NCBI GenBank assembly: GCA_016218715.1
Contig: JACRDG010000104.1
Span: 1-64,000 of the forward strand
Source of the DNA: Desulfomonile tiedjei
GTDB taxonomy: Bacteria; Desulfobacterota; Desulfomonilia; Desulfomonilales; Desulfomonilaceae
DNA: 64,000 nucleotides
Direction of reading: 5' to 3'
Part shown: positions 25,855 through 34,936 of the stretch, one piece after another
Layout: each line of letters opens with the position of its first letter
Numbering within the stretch: the first letter of the stretch is position 1
Translations under genes and position numbers: made by a program
Notes under the pieces: generated by a model
Told to the model about the DNA's origin: nothing
The model's database searches: none
What the model saw: only the letters and a program-made list of their open reading frames with translations

Positions 25855-26176
25855 ACTCTGCTCGCTCGGCCTGAAACAGTATATGCCTTTTATAACACGG
25901 ATCGGCTCAGGAATCACCTATCGAGCCATCTCCATCCGGCGTGGCCGCGGGGGCGTGGAGCTTGCGACTGGCAAGGTAAAGTGATAGAGTTTCCGAGCAC
26001 GCACGCGTCCGGGCTCGACGAGCGTTGTCACCGCTTCGCATAGCCGTGAAGGAGCGTTCGCGGTTATATCGTCCGCCTGTGCCGCGGTTGACAGGCAGCG
26101 TGTTCCGGCACCGGCCGGGTACAAACCCGGATGCCCTGCCGAACCTTGGTATTGCGTCTCATTCGGGAGGAGAGGC
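25855..26176. other. Divergent promoter region between ispD and the polyprenyl synthase gene
   Basis: 322 bases between two divergent isoprenoid genes. The strong ribosome binding site GGAGGAGAGG lies directly before 26177. I see no convincing ORF; promoters for both directions are expected but no close consensus match stood out. Confidence 0.5.
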
Positions 26177-27142
26177 TTGGATCTGCTCGATTCAATTCAA
26201 TCTGATATGCAGCGCCTGGAAAAGGAACTCATCGTCCGCCTCCAGAGTCGCGTTCCGGCCGCGTTCGAGATAGGCGCTCACATCATGAACAGCGGCGGTA
26301 AGAGAATCAGGCCTCAACTGACCATCCTGGCCGCTCGGATGGGCGGGTATCTGGGGCCGGATGCGGTCACACTGTCCGGAGCGATCGAGTGCATCCACAC
26401 CGCCACCCTCCTTCATGATGACGTTGTGGACAAGGCCGACACGCGGCGTGGCCGGCCTGCGGCAAACACGTTGTGGCCGAACGAGATGTGTGTCCTTGGC
26501 GGCGACTTCATATTTGCCAAGGCGTTCTCAGCTCTCACTTCGCTGAAGAATCTCCGCCTCCTGTATATCGTGTCGGTCGCGACCGAGCGATTAAGCGAAG
26601 GCGAACTCTTTCAAATGATGAATATCGGAAATATCGACGTAACGAGCGAGGACTATTTTCGTATCATCGCGGACAAGACCGCGATCCTCATGGAGACCGC
26701 TTGTCGAGGCGGAGCAATTCTGGGCGGATTGGACGGCGACCGCGAAGAGGCTTTGGCCCGGTTCGGCTTCAACCTGGGAATGGCTTTTCAGATGACCGAC
26801 GACGTGATCGATTATCAGTCCGACCGAAAAACCATGGGAAAAAACCCCGGCAAAGACCTTGAAGAGGGCAAGCTCACCCTGCCTTTGATCGCTGCCCTGA
26901 CCAGAGCAAGCGGAGAGGAGAGGGCACGACTATCGCGAATAATTACCGGGCGGCACCTCGCGGATGGAGATTTCGAATGGGTCAAAGATTTCCTGCATCG
27001 ACGGGGAGGCATAGAGGACACCCTCAGCCTGAGCCGCACGTACCTGAACGACGCAGCGAAAGATTTGGAGACCTTTCCCGATTCCGAGGAGAAGAGGGCT
27101 TTGGCGAGACTTGCCGAGCGAATTCTTCACAGGACTTATTGA
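26177..27142 (+). CDS. Trans-polyprenyl diphosphate synthase (octaprenyl/heptaprenyl type)
   Basis: 321 residues with the first Asp-rich motif LLHDDVVDKADTRRGRPAAN, the second MTDDVIDYQSD and the substrate Lys/Arg region NSGGKRIRPQLTIL. It condenses isopentenyl diphosphate units, most likely to the side chain of menaquinone or ubiquinone. The start is TTG at 26177 with GGGAGGAGAGG immediately upstream, and no ATG lies nearby in frame. Length and motifs fit IspB/HepT; chain length cannot be set from sequence alone. Confidence 0.92.
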   Translation: MDLLDSIQSDMQRLEKELIVRLQSRVPAAFEIGAHIMNSGGKRIRPQLTILAARMGGYLGPDAVTLSGAIECIHTATLLHDDVVDKADTRRGRPAANTLWPNEMCVLGGDFIFAKAFSALTSLKNLRLLYIVSVATERLSEGELFQMMNIGNIDVTSEDYFRIIADKTAILMETACRGGAILGGLDGDREEALARFGFNLGMAFQMTDDVIDYQSDRKTMGKNPGKDLEEGKLTLPLIAALTRASGEERARLSRIITGRHLADGDFEWVKDFLHRRGGIEDTLSLSRTYLNDAAKDLETFPDSEEKRALARLAERILHRTY

Positions 27143-27368
27143 CGTCAGAGGTCCCGCGGACACCGGTTTCCCCGCGAAGACACCGTGCCAGGAAAGTTGA
27201 TGCGTTCCTGTCCTCATGAGGCAGCAGTCTTATCGCTCCGTTGAGACGAATGGTCATTAACCGATAGCATTCCACTGTCGCCCCGGGAGCACAGTGAATT
27301 AGTCGAACCGGGTAAGCGGCGGCCAATGAAAAGCCCCACTCCGTTTGGGTCAGGGCAGAGAGCAGCCC

Positions 27369-27397
27369 TTGACAGGGGTGCCTTGGCCTGTTACAGA
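27369..27397 (+). promoter_or_regulatory. Sigma70-type promoter upstream of the BamD-like gene
   Basis: A perfect -35 TTGACA (27369-27374), a 17-base spacer and TACAGA (27392-27397) as -10, 39 bases before the GTG start at 27436. Confidence 0.55.
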
Positions 27398-27435
27398 CAC
27401 GACTCGGGGAGAAAACGTACCAAAGGTTTCGTATC

Positions 27436-28089
27436 GTGAAAACCGTACTTCACATAGTCGTACTGATGATGGCTGGCGCGTGTCTCGGCGGCTGCCCCTC
27501 CTTTTGGAACACCGTTCAGGTTCCGAAGGAATCGAATGCGGAGGCGCTATACAAGCTGGCCGAGCAGCAGTACAAGGATGGCCAGTTCACCGAAGCGGCG
27601 GAGAGCTACGAGCAACTCAAGTCGGGTCACCCGGAATTCAAGGAGATGCCATCGGTATGCGTGAAGATCGGTGATGCCCTCTACGCGGCCGGAAATTACG
27701 ATCGGGCGATCTCCAGGTACCTTCAGTTCCTGGAACTGTATCCCACCCACCGGTTTGTGCCTCGGGCGAAGTATTACGTTGCACTTTCCTACTTCAGTCA
27801 GATCAAGAAGACGGACCTGGATAACGCGCTCATCAAGAGGGCGGAGCAATCCTTCGGCGAGCTTGCTGCGGATCCGAAGGGGGGCGAATGGGCGAAAAAG
27901 GCCGAGGAAAAGCAGCGAGAGTGCAAGCGGATGCTGGCTGAGAAGGAGTTCGACAAAGCCAACACCTATTACAAAATGGGCAATTACTCGGCGGCACGTG
28001 TGGCAGCCAAGCGGGTTCTTGAGGAATATCCGAAGCTTGGGTTCGACGATCAGGCCAAAGACATCGTCGACCGCGTCAAAGCGGAGTAG
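27436..28089 (+). CDS. BamD-like outer membrane assembly lipoprotein
   Basis: 217 residues with a lipoprotein signal peptide and lipobox LGGC (Cys20), then tetratricopeptide-like repeats: NAEALYKLAEQQYKDGQFTEAAESYEQL, IGDALYAAGNYDRAISRYLQFLELYPTHRFVPRAKY and KANTYYKMGNYSAARVAAKRVLEEYP. This is the BamD/YfiO architecture (outer membrane lipoprotein of the BAM complex that inserts beta-barrel proteins), at the expected size. The start is GTG. It converges on murJ with five bases between the stops. A YbgF-like periplasmic TPR protein is a less likely alternative because of the lipobox. Confidence 0.85.
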   Translation: MKTVLHIVVLMMAGACLGGCPSFWNTVQVPKESNAEALYKLAEQQYKDGQFTEAAESYEQLKSGHPEFKEMPSVCVKIGDALYAAGNYDRAISRYLQFLELYPTHRFVPRAKYYVALSYFSQIKKTDLDNALIKRAEQSFGELAADPKGGEWAKKAEEKQRECKRMLAEKEFDKANTYYKMGNYSAARVAAKRVLEEYPKLGFDDQAKDIVDRVKAE

Positions 28090-28094
28090 CGGTA

Positions 28095-29687
28095 TTAGAC
28101 GGCTCGTTTCTTGATCAGCGACACGACGGATCTTAGTTCTCCGCAACGGAAAAGCCAGGCAGACCCTGCAAACACCACCAACCCACCCAGAATGCATCCG
28201 AGAAGAACCATGCCGTTGTGTGTGGTAAGCCCGAACCCCCACTCTCCGAGGGTCCTTCCGTAGACGAGCAATCCCCCCATCACGAGCGAAGCTGCGAGAA
28301 TCCTGGCCAGCGACGCGGTGAAATGTGCCAGCGGAAACTGGCCGAGGCGCCGCGTCAGCAGAACGAAAAGGAGCGCCACATTAATTGCCGCAGCCAGCGA
28401 CGTGGCCAGGGCCAGCCCTCCCTGTGCCATCGGCCCCATCAGGAGCAACCCTGCCACAAGATTGACCACAACCGAAACTACCGAGGCCTTCACCGGGGTT
28501 TTGGTGTCTTTTAGCGAGAAGAATGCCTGGGTAACGACCTTGAGCCCGGAGAACGCCCAGAGCCCGAGGGTATAGTAGAGCAGGGCGTACGCGGTCGCTT
28601 CCGTGTCCGCAACGCTGAAGAGCCCTCTTTGAAAGAGAACCGCAACGATCGGTTCTCGAAGGACTACCAAGGCAACCGACGCTGGAATAGTAAAGAATGC
28701 GATGACCCTCAGCGAAAAAGAGACCGACCGGATTAACGCTGCTATATCTCCGTTGGCAGCCTGGCGGGACATCGACGGGAGGACCGCTGTCCCCAACGCG
28801 ATGGCAAATATGCCGAGCGGAAGTTCCACAATACGGTCTGCGTACCATAACCAGGAGACGCCTCCGGCCGGGAGCAGCGAGGCAAGCATGGTGCCGACCA
28901 ACACGTTTATCTGATAGACCGCGCCGCCAAGAGCGGCCGGTACAAACAGGCGTCCGACCCTCTTGAGGGGCGGATAGCTAAAGTGAAAATCCGGCCGGAG
29001 CCTCACCCCGAGGAGCGACATGAAGGGGAGTTGCAGCGCCAGTTGGAGGATTCCTGCTGCGAACACCGCCCATGCCAGGGCGTAGACCGGCTCCACGGCA
29101 AAATGAGTGCAAAATACCAGCACCCCACCTATCATGCACAGGTTGAGGATCACAGGGGCGGCCGCAGGTGCCGAGAAATGGCCCAATGAATTCAGTACGC
29201 CCGATGCCAGGGCCACGAGCGATATGAAGAAGATGTATGGGAACATGATCTGGTTCAGACGAACGGTGAGGTCGAACTTCTCCGGGTACTCTATGAAGCC
29301 AGGTGCGAACAGGCGCACGATCCACGGACTGGTGATGATGCCCAGCACCGTCACCACTGCGAGGACGATCGCAACAAACGTGAAGGCGATTCTGGCCAGG
29401 CGAGCCGCCTCCGACCGGCCCTCCTTCTGGAGCGTTTCCACATAAGTGGGCACGAAGGCGGCGGAAAACGCACCTTCGGCGAACAGACGCCTCAGGAGGT
29501 TGGGAATCCGGAAAGCGACGAAGAAGGCATCCGCGCCCAATCCGGCTCCGAGGAACAGCGCGGTTACTACGTCCCTGGCAAAGCCGAGAATGCGGCTCAA
29601 CACCGTCCACATGCCGACGACGCCGGCGGCTCGCGTCATTGCCTTCTCTTCGGAAAAGGATTGACTTTCGGTCCGGTTGTCTGCCAT
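28095..29687 (-). CDS. murJ: Lipid II flippase MurJ (MviN)
   Basis: 530 residues with about 14 membrane helices. The N-terminus VVGMWTVLSRILGFARDVVTALFLGAGLGADAFFVAFRIPNLLRRLFAEGAFSAAF is the MurJ signature, including the Arg residues lining the cavity. It flips lipid II across the inner membrane for peptidoglycan synthesis. It is divergent from rpsT (125 bases between starts), a neighbour pair common in proteobacteria. Confidence 0.95.
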   Translation of the reverse strand: MADNRTESQSFSEEKAMTRAAGVVGMWTVLSRILGFARDVVTALFLGAGLGADAFFVAFRIPNLLRRLFAEGAFSAAFVPTYVETLQKEGRSEAARLARIAFTFVAIVLAVVTVLGIITSPWIVRLFAPGFIEYPEKFDLTVRLNQIMFPYIFFISLVALASGVLNSLGHFSAPAAAPVILNLCMIGGVLVFCTHFAVEPVYALAWAVFAAGILQLALQLPFMSLLGVRLRPDFHFSYPPLKRVGRLFVPAALGGAVYQINVLVGTMLASLLPAGGVSWLWYADRIVELPLGIFAIALGTAVLPSMSRQAANGDIAALIRSVSFSLRVIAFFTIPASVALVVLREPIVAVLFQRGLFSVADTEATAYALLYYTLGLWAFSGLKVVTQAFFSLKDTKTPVKASVVSVVVNLVAGLLLMGPMAQGGLALATSLAAAINVALLFVLLTRRLGQFPLAHFTASLARILAASLVMGGLLVYGRTLGEWGFGLTTHNGMVLLGCILGGLVVFAGSAWLFRCGELRSVVSLIKKRAV

Positions 29688-29812
29688 AAAGAAGAATTCC
29701 TGGAGGGAGCAGCCGCCTCGGTCGACCGGCGGCCGGCCCTGTATTGAGCCAAGAAGCGCAAGATGCTGGATAGTGCTGCTACTCGGAAGACTTAGATTGT
29801 AAGGAGCTGTGC

Positions 29813-30070
29813 ATGGCGAATCATCCCTCAGCCTTAAAAAGGATGCGACAGAGCGAAAAAAAACGACTGCGTAACATGTCGTACCGCTCGCAGGTCCGGT
29901 CTGCAGTGAAAAAATTCCTTATCGCGGCCGACGAAAAGACCCCGGAAGTCGCCGAGCTTTTCCGCCTGGCCGAATCCCTGCTTCAACGAGGCGTTTCCAA
30001 AGGCATATTCCACCGAAATACCGCCTGCCGAAAAGTGTCGAGACTCGCCCAGAAGCTGCCCCCGGTCTAA
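29813..30070 (+). CDS. rpsT: 30S ribosomal protein S20
   Basis: 85 residues, Lys/Arg-rich and helical, starting ANHPSALKRMRQSEKKRLRN as in S20 and ending GIFHRNTACRKVSRLAQKL, the conserved C-terminal helix. It binds 16S rRNA early in small-subunit assembly. TAAGGAGCT lies six bases before the ATG. A strong hairpin follows 21 bases after the stop. Confidence 0.97.
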   Translation: MANHPSALKRMRQSEKKRLRNMSYRSQVRSAVKKFLIAADEKTPEVAELFRLAESLLQRGVSKGIFHRNTACRKVSRLAQKLPPV

Positions 30071-30091
30071 AGGAACGGCTGTATCACCTTG

Positions 30092-30112
30092 GGCGGCCTC
30101 ACCGAGGCCGCC
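30092..30112. terminator. Strong bidirectional hairpin after rpsT
   Basis: GGCGGCCTC, ACC, GAGGCCGCC: a perfect 9-bp GC-rich stem with a 3-base loop, placed between the convergent rpsT and CHAT-like genes. It lacks a T-run but is the most stable hairpin noticed in the window. Confidence 0.65.
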
Positions 30113-30134
30113 GGCACCGTCCAGCCGCCAGGCA

Positions 30135-32144
30135 TTATCGTGTCTCACTCTGCTGCGCGGCAACCGGCGCGGCAGGCGCTGACCCTCTCGCGTCGTACGG
30201 GTCCCCCATGAGAATCCAACCGGTCCATGAAGGGGGTTTGCCGGCAAAGGAAGAGTCCAATCCTGCGGGCATCTCTCGCGGGTACGCTCCCAGCGCCTCG
30301 TAGGAGGCGCCTTTGGTCGCTATCCGTTTCAGGACCGAAAGCAGAAACGGGTCGTCAGCTCCCCAGTTCTGGTCCGAATAGTTCACCAGGCACAACTTCA
30401 CGCCGGAGTATGCCAATGCCAGGTTCAGCAGAAGCGGTCCCTCACCGCCGGGAATTTCGACTCCACTAAGATCCAGCCAGGACACGGGCAAAACCACGAG
30501 CCTCGCTCCCGTCGGAAGAGCAAACAGCCGGCTGACGGATAGCTTTCTCCGCGCTTTGTTGTCCGGAGCGAAAAAGAGAGTCGGTTGGCGTTCCGGGCTC
30601 ACCGTATCCGTCATGGCAAGCGGCACCGCGAAAATAGCCACGTGATCTCCCCGGCCTTTGTACTGGACGAGCTTGTCCAAGGTTGCCGTCGACCCGATCC
30701 ATACGTCGAACTTCTTGAAGATCTTCTGAATGCTGACGACGATATCCGACGGTTTCGGGTAGACGGGATTCGCGAGGATGAGTCGCTCGATTTTGTCCTC
30801 TTCAGACTGGGGCGCTTTCTGGCCGGCTTGATCGTGAGACGAGGCTTTTCGAGCATCCCCCTCGGGGATCCACGGGATCGCTTCGAACAGCAGCAGGTCG
30901 CCAGTGAATTCGGGCGCCGGAGGCTTCCCGTGGGATGACCGCAGGAACCGCACCACATCTGCCGATGGGGTGAGCGAAATCACGCGATCGCGACCGAAAG
31001 GGCGGTCTTCAGTATCCAACATCACAGAGAAAGGAAGGTACCAGAGTGCTCCATCCGGTATGACCAGTATCCTTGTTTTGTCGGCCGGAAGGGGCGGGAG
31101 CTTTCCCAAGAGGGTTCGGTAGACGCGGCGAGCCGGTTCTCGCCAGGCATGTCCCATGAACGTCGCTGCCTCGCCGAGGGCGAACTCTCGGAGCTTGTCC
31201 TGAAGGTGCAGGATCCCTCGCTCGATGTCGCCTCTCGTGGTAGGCACCTGGTAATACGTCGCCTTCTCGTTGGTGATCACGCCGACGATCATGCGATCGG
31301 CCAGCAGATTGAAATCCAGAATCAGCTCGTCCTTCCCCAACAACTCTCGTTGGACTTCGGCGAGCGTCAACGGCAAACCCTTGCGGAGGAACGCGTACCT
31401 CGGAGAACTCTTCTGCAGAGACTTGCGTACGTCCGAGAGCTTGGTCGCCAGCGCCTCTTCCTCCTGTCGCGTGGAAGGAGACCCGATCTCTCCTTTGACT
31501 TCGAGCATCTTGCGTAAGACGTCCGCCTCCTCCTTGAGGAGGGCGGCGGACACGTCAAGGAACTTGATCGGGCCGGCTTTCTTCAGTACGTAGTTTCTCC
31601 AGCACAGCCGCCGTTTTTCCATGAGGTGGAAGATCCGGGCAGAGACGTCCTCCTGCGGCTCCAAGTGAGCGGGTCCCATGATTTTGGTTGCGAGTTCGTC
31701 AAATATCTGGAAGCGCTCCTTGATTTCGTTGAGGAGCGGGTCGCCCGGCGGAACGTCCCCCAACGCGGACTCAAGATTGTCCAACACGCTTCGGTACTTG
31801 AGAATCGCGTTCTCAATCTCACCGGCGAGATATAATCTGCGGGCTTCCTTGATCTGGCGGTCGAGTTTCTGCAGAATCGTCGCGGGGTCGGGCTCTGGAG
31901 ACGGCTGGGGTTCGACGCGTTCCTTGAAGAGCCAGCGGTACTTGGACTTCGCATCGTCCTGGCCACGAGCGTCGGTCTTCTCCGAGTCAGACCCAGCGGT
32001 TCCCGCGTCCTGCCCGCGGCCGCCCGGTTCCTGGCCGAATGCATCATTCCGACCTGTCTGAAACACCACCACCAGCGCGACCGTCGCGATACTCAGGAAG
32101 GTCAGGAATGCTTTAGCGAAGCGACGGCCCGGCAAGCACTTCAT
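30135..32144 (-). CDS. Exported or anchored CHAT-like protein without the catalytic His-Cys pair
   Basis: 669 residues. A hydrophobic segment (FLTFLSIATVALVVVFQTG) after a basic start predicts a signal anchor and periplasmic location. A helical middle (residues about 85-260, KEARRLYLAGEIENAILKYRSVLDNL) resembles TPR repeats. From about 290 the order of segments follows a CHAT domain: LILDFNLLADRMIVGVI, RILVIPDGALWYLPFSVML, DVWIGSTATLDKL, and a C-terminal SWTGWILMGDP. At the places where active CHAT proteases have HG and SACxTG, this protein reads IFAVPLAM and VLPVSWLDLSG, so the dyad seems absent. ATG 32144 overlaps the stop of the HD-domain gene (ATGA), implying translational coupling. Confidence 0.7.
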   Translation of the reverse strand: MKCLPGRRFAKAFLTFLSIATVALVVVFQTGRNDAFGQEPGGRGQDAGTAGSDSEKTDARGQDDAKSKYRWLFKERVEPQPSPEPDPATILQKLDRQIKEARRLYLAGEIENAILKYRSVLDNLESALGDVPPGDPLLNEIKERFQIFDELATKIMGPAHLEPQEDVSARIFHLMEKRRLCWRNYVLKKAGPIKFLDVSAALLKEEADVLRKMLEVKGEIGSPSTRQEEEALATKLSDVRKSLQKSSPRYAFLRKGLPLTLAEVQRELLGKDELILDFNLLADRMIVGVITNEKATYYQVPTTRGDIERGILHLQDKLREFALGEAATFMGHAWREPARRVYRTLLGKLPPLPADKTRILVIPDGALWYLPFSVMLDTEDRPFGRDRVISLTPSADVVRFLRSSHGKPPAPEFTGDLLLFEAIPWIPEGDARKASSHDQAGQKAPQSEEDKIERLILANPVYPKPSDIVVSIQKIFKKFDVWIGSTATLDKLVQYKGRGDHVAIFAVPLAMTDTVSPERQPTLFFAPDNKARRKLSVSRLFALPTGARLVVLPVSWLDLSGVEIPGGEGPLLLNLALAYSGVKLCLVNYSDQNWGADDPFLLSVLKRIATKGASYEALGAYPREMPAGLDSSFAGKPPSWTGWILMGDPYDARGSAPAAPVAAQQSETR

Positions 32145-32740
32145 TTCTCGCTCTTCTCCTGTCGATCGGCCGATACCCACCACTCGTCGTCCTTTTCCTT
32201 GAACCACCAGGCTGAGAAGTCCGTATTCAGGATGCTCCGAGCCAGGCGCTTGCCATCATCAGTACGGAGCCGCTTCACTGCAGAGGAAATCCAGTCCCGC
32301 GCGTACCGGTTGCCGAGGTCACCGAGTTCCTTGAGTTGGAGAATCATCTCGATCTGATCCGCGTCGTTGGCGGCTTCGGCTTCCGGTGTGGCGCGCGCGT
32401 TGAATTCTTCGGTCAACTCTCTGATCTCGTCGCCGAAGTGTAGTGCTCCGGTCATGTCCCGTACCGCTGCGTTCTCGTCAGCTTTCACGTACCGCTTGTT
32501 CACATAATTGAGGTCTCCGGTTCGTGCTTCGACCAGGTCATGAAACAGGCACATAAGAACGACCCTGTTCCCGTCAAGGGTTTTCGACACGCGTGCCAGC
32601 ACGTACCCGATTACCGCGCAGCGGAAGCTATGCTCGGCAACGGTCTCCTGACCGGTTCCCAGAAACTGGAACCCGGACCGGGGCGTGCGCTTGAGCATTC
32701 CGACCTCGAAAAGAAAATCTGCAAGTGCATTAAATTCCAC
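32141..32740 (-). CDS. HD-domain protein (YfbR/HDDC2-like 5'-deoxynucleotidase)
   Basis: 199 residues with the HD metal motif: EHSFRCAVIGYVLA (first His), VVLMCLFHDLVEARTGDLNYVNKRYV (His-Asp) and an Asp near NDADQIEMILQLKEL. The pattern matches the YfbR/HDDC2 group, which dephosphorylates deoxyribonucleoside 5'-monophosphates. GTG 32740 with GAGG seven bases upstream is preferred over TTG 32746. Its stop overlaps the start of the CHAT-like gene, and it diverges from the methyltransferase gene. Confidence 0.85.
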   Translation of the reverse strand: MEFNALADFLFEVGMLKRTPRSGFQFLGTGQETVAEHSFRCAVIGYVLARVSKTLDGNRVVLMCLFHDLVEARTGDLNYVNKRYVKADENAAVRDMTGALHFGDEIRELTEEFNARATPEAEAANDADQIEMILQLKELGDLGNRYARDWISSAVKRLRTDDGKRLARSILNTDFSAWWFKEKDDEWWVSADRQEKSEK

Positions 32741-32945
32741 GTCCAAACCTCACTGGGCTTTCCCGAGTCGCAGGCTTCACTACCACGATTCTCCTTTTCT
32801 ATCAAGGGGCTTCCACGGATTGCGCCCGGTTTCGCAGAGAAGCGACCGACTGGCCGAGCTTCAGTCCGAGAAAGAAAAAGATTCCTTCCCGCACACCCTT
32901 TTCGCATAATGCTCGATGTCGTATCCTGGAGCCTGAGGTGTCGGC

Positions 32946-33791
32946 GTGACACGAGTCGAGTGGGTTACAATCAGTTGCGATGTTTGCGGGTCCGCTGACC
33001 ATCGCCTCCTGTTCGTCAAAGAGGGCTTCCGCCATGTGCGGTGCGAAACGTGCGGCATGGTGTTCGTGAACCCGCGGCTCGCAGGCCACCTCGATTTCCA
33101 GGCGTCCTCCGGGACCGGCTCCATGGGCGACGATTCCCTCTCGCCGCCACAGCGGCAGCGGCTCAGGAAGGAACTCTCCTCCATGGAACCGTTCCGCCGC
33201 CTGAACCGCATCATGGAAGTCGGGGCCGGTCGAGGATGGTTCTTGCTGGAAGCCTCTCGCGCGGGCTGGGAGACGTGGGCGGTGGAGATCAACTCCAGCG
33301 CGCTCGATTACTTGCGAAAAATCCCCGTGAATAACCTCGTGGTTGAGCCGGCCGAGGAGTTTCATGCGCCCGCAGCATCGGTTGACGTGGTGAGAATGTG
33401 GGACGTCATCGAACACCTGGAATCGCCTCGGCGGGCTGTCGCCCACATCCATCGCGTGTTGCGGCCCGGCGGTCTGCTTCGCCTTGCTACCACCAATTTT
33501 GCCTCTCTGTCCCGCAAGGTGAACGGCCCAGAGTGGGTGTACCTGAACGGTTCCGACCACATCTTCCTCTTCGAACCCGACACGATACGAAAGCTCCTCG
33601 CGGACGCAGGATTCTGGGACGTGAAGATTCGCACGAGGTCGTTCAACCTGCGGAGAAAACTCTACCACCCGGAACATGAACCGGCTTTGCGCTGGAGCCT
33701 GTGGCGCCCTTTCAGAAAACTGATCGACGAGACCATACGATTGACCTCGTTCGGACACCAGATGATCGTCACCGCGGTGAAGCCCGAATAG
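32946..33791 (+). CDS. SAM-dependent methyltransferase with N-terminal zinc ribbon
   Basis: 281 residues. Two CxxC pairs at the start (CDVCGSADHRLLFVKEG and VRCETCGMVFVNPR) form a zinc ribbon, followed by a class I methyltransferase: RIMEVGAGRGWFLLEASRAGW (motif I), EINSSAL, VDVVRMWDVIEHLESP and LRPGGLLRLATTNF. The layout matches methyltransferases that modify sugars or quinone-like small molecules; the substrate is unknown. The start is GTG 32946 with GAGGTG upstream. Confidence 0.85.
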   Translation: MTRVEWVTISCDVCGSADHRLLFVKEGFRHVRCETCGMVFVNPRLAGHLDFQASSGTGSMGDDSLSPPQRQRLRKELSSMEPFRRLNRIMEVGAGRGWFLLEASRAGWETWAVEINSSALDYLRKIPVNNLVVEPAEEFHAPAASVDVVRMWDVIEHLESPRRAVAHIHRVLRPGGLLRLATTNFASLSRKVNGPEWVYLNGSDHIFLFEPDTIRKLLADAGFWDVKIRTRSFNLRRKLYHPEHEPALRWSLWRPFRKLIDETIRLTSFGHQMIVTAVKPE

Positions 33792-33903
33792 GATCCATTC
33801 ATCCCCCTCCCGCTCGGTCCCACAAATATTTATGGAAAAAGCTGAACGGACGATGTTATAAAGAAGTCTTTCGCAAAAAATGTGGGGTCATGACCGATTC
33901 GCC

Positions 33904-33932
33904 TTGACTTGTTAACCATTTTACCATAGCTT
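33904..33932 (+). promoter_or_regulatory. Candidate promoter upstream of argB
   Basis: TTGACT (33904-33909), 17 bases, TAGCTT (33927-33932) in an AT-rich pocket 40 bases before argB. The -35 is good and the -10 weak; TATCAA five bases on is an alternative -10. It would drive the whole arg run. Confidence 0.45.
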
Positions 33933-33971
33933 ATCAATAGGTTGCTAAATAAACTTAAAGTGGATTCGCCG

Positions 33972-34877
33972 ATGCCTGACGCCACCCAACCCGATATCAA
34001 CCCGGCCCAGCGGGCCAAATTCCTCGCCGAAGCCCTTCCATACATCAGACAGTTCAGCGGCAAGCGAATTGTCATCAAGTACGGCGGCAGCGCGATGACC
34101 GACGAACGCCTGAAGAACGATTTTGCCGCGGATGTCGCGCTCCTCGGCTTTATTGGCATACGGCCGATCATCGTCCACGGCGGCGGGCCGCAGATCGGGG
34201 AGCTCTTGAAACGACTCGGGAAAGAGAGCCGGTTCGTCAAGGGACTGCGAGTTACCGACGAGGAGACCATGGACGTCGTGGAAATGGTTCTCGTCGCGAA
34301 GGTCAACAAGGACGTGGTCTCCCTGATCAACGTCCATGGGGGCCGCGCGGTGGGGATTTCGGGCCGAGATGGAGGCCTCATCCAAGCCAGGAAAGCCAGA
34401 CCGGCACGACTGGCGGGGATCGATGAGGACCTGGGGCTGGTGGGGGAGGTGGACCATATCCATCCAGAACTGATTTCTTCGCTGGAAGGCGGTGGATTTA
34501 TTCCCGTGATCGCACCGGTAGGTGCGGGTCCGGGCCAGAAGCCCTACAACATCAATGCAGACACGGCCGCTGGCGCCTTGTCCGCATCGCTTGAAGCGGA
34601 GAAGTTCATTCTCCTGACCGATGTGCCGGGAGTTCTTGGCCCCGACGGGTCGCTCTTCTCCAGTTTGCCGGAAGAAGAGGCGGACCGGCTCATCCGCGAA
34701 GAAGTCGTGTCGGGCGGCATGATTCCCAAGCTCCGGTGCTGCCTCAACGCACTGCGCGGAGGAGTGCCCAAGGCGCACATCATTGACGGGAGAACTCCCC
34801 ACGCACTGCTCCTCGAGCTGCTCACCGACGAAGGGATCGGGACCGAGATCGTCCGCGAACGAGCCCCCGGGTTCTGA
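33972..34877 (+). CDS. argB: Acetylglutamate kinase
   Basis: 301 residues of the amino acid kinase family: [53 protein letters not shown] and [29 protein letters not shown]. It phosphorylates N-acetylglutamate in arginine synthesis. A TTG ten codons upstream exists, but ATG 33972 gives the usual N-terminus. The N-terminal helix [12 protein letters not shown] before the kinase core is of the type found in arginine-inhibited hexameric forms, so feedback inhibition is plausible. First gene of argB-D-F-G-H. Confidence 0.95.
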   Translation: MPDATQPDINPAQRAKFLAEALPYIRQFSGKRIVIKYGGSAMTDERLKNDFAADVALLGFIGIRPIIVHGGGPQIGELLKRLGKESRFVKGLRVTDEETMDVVEMVLVAKVNKDVVSLINVHGGRAVGISGRDGGLIQARKARPARLAGIDEDLGLVGEVDHIHPELISSLEGGGFIPVIAPVGAGPGQKPYNINADTAAGALSASLEAEKFILLTDVPGVLGPDGSLFSSLPEEEADRLIREEVVSGGMIPKLRCCLNALRGGVPKAHIIDGRTPHALLLELLTDEGIGTEIVRERAPGF

Positions 34878-34936
34878 ATCGTAGCGCAGATTCTTGGTTA
34901 TCATTCGCAGCTTAGTCTCTGAAGAGAGGTCTCAAT

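Noticed and set aside
33945-34904. 319-codon minus-strand ORF
   Set aside because: Antisense to argB, which is clear; no independent support.
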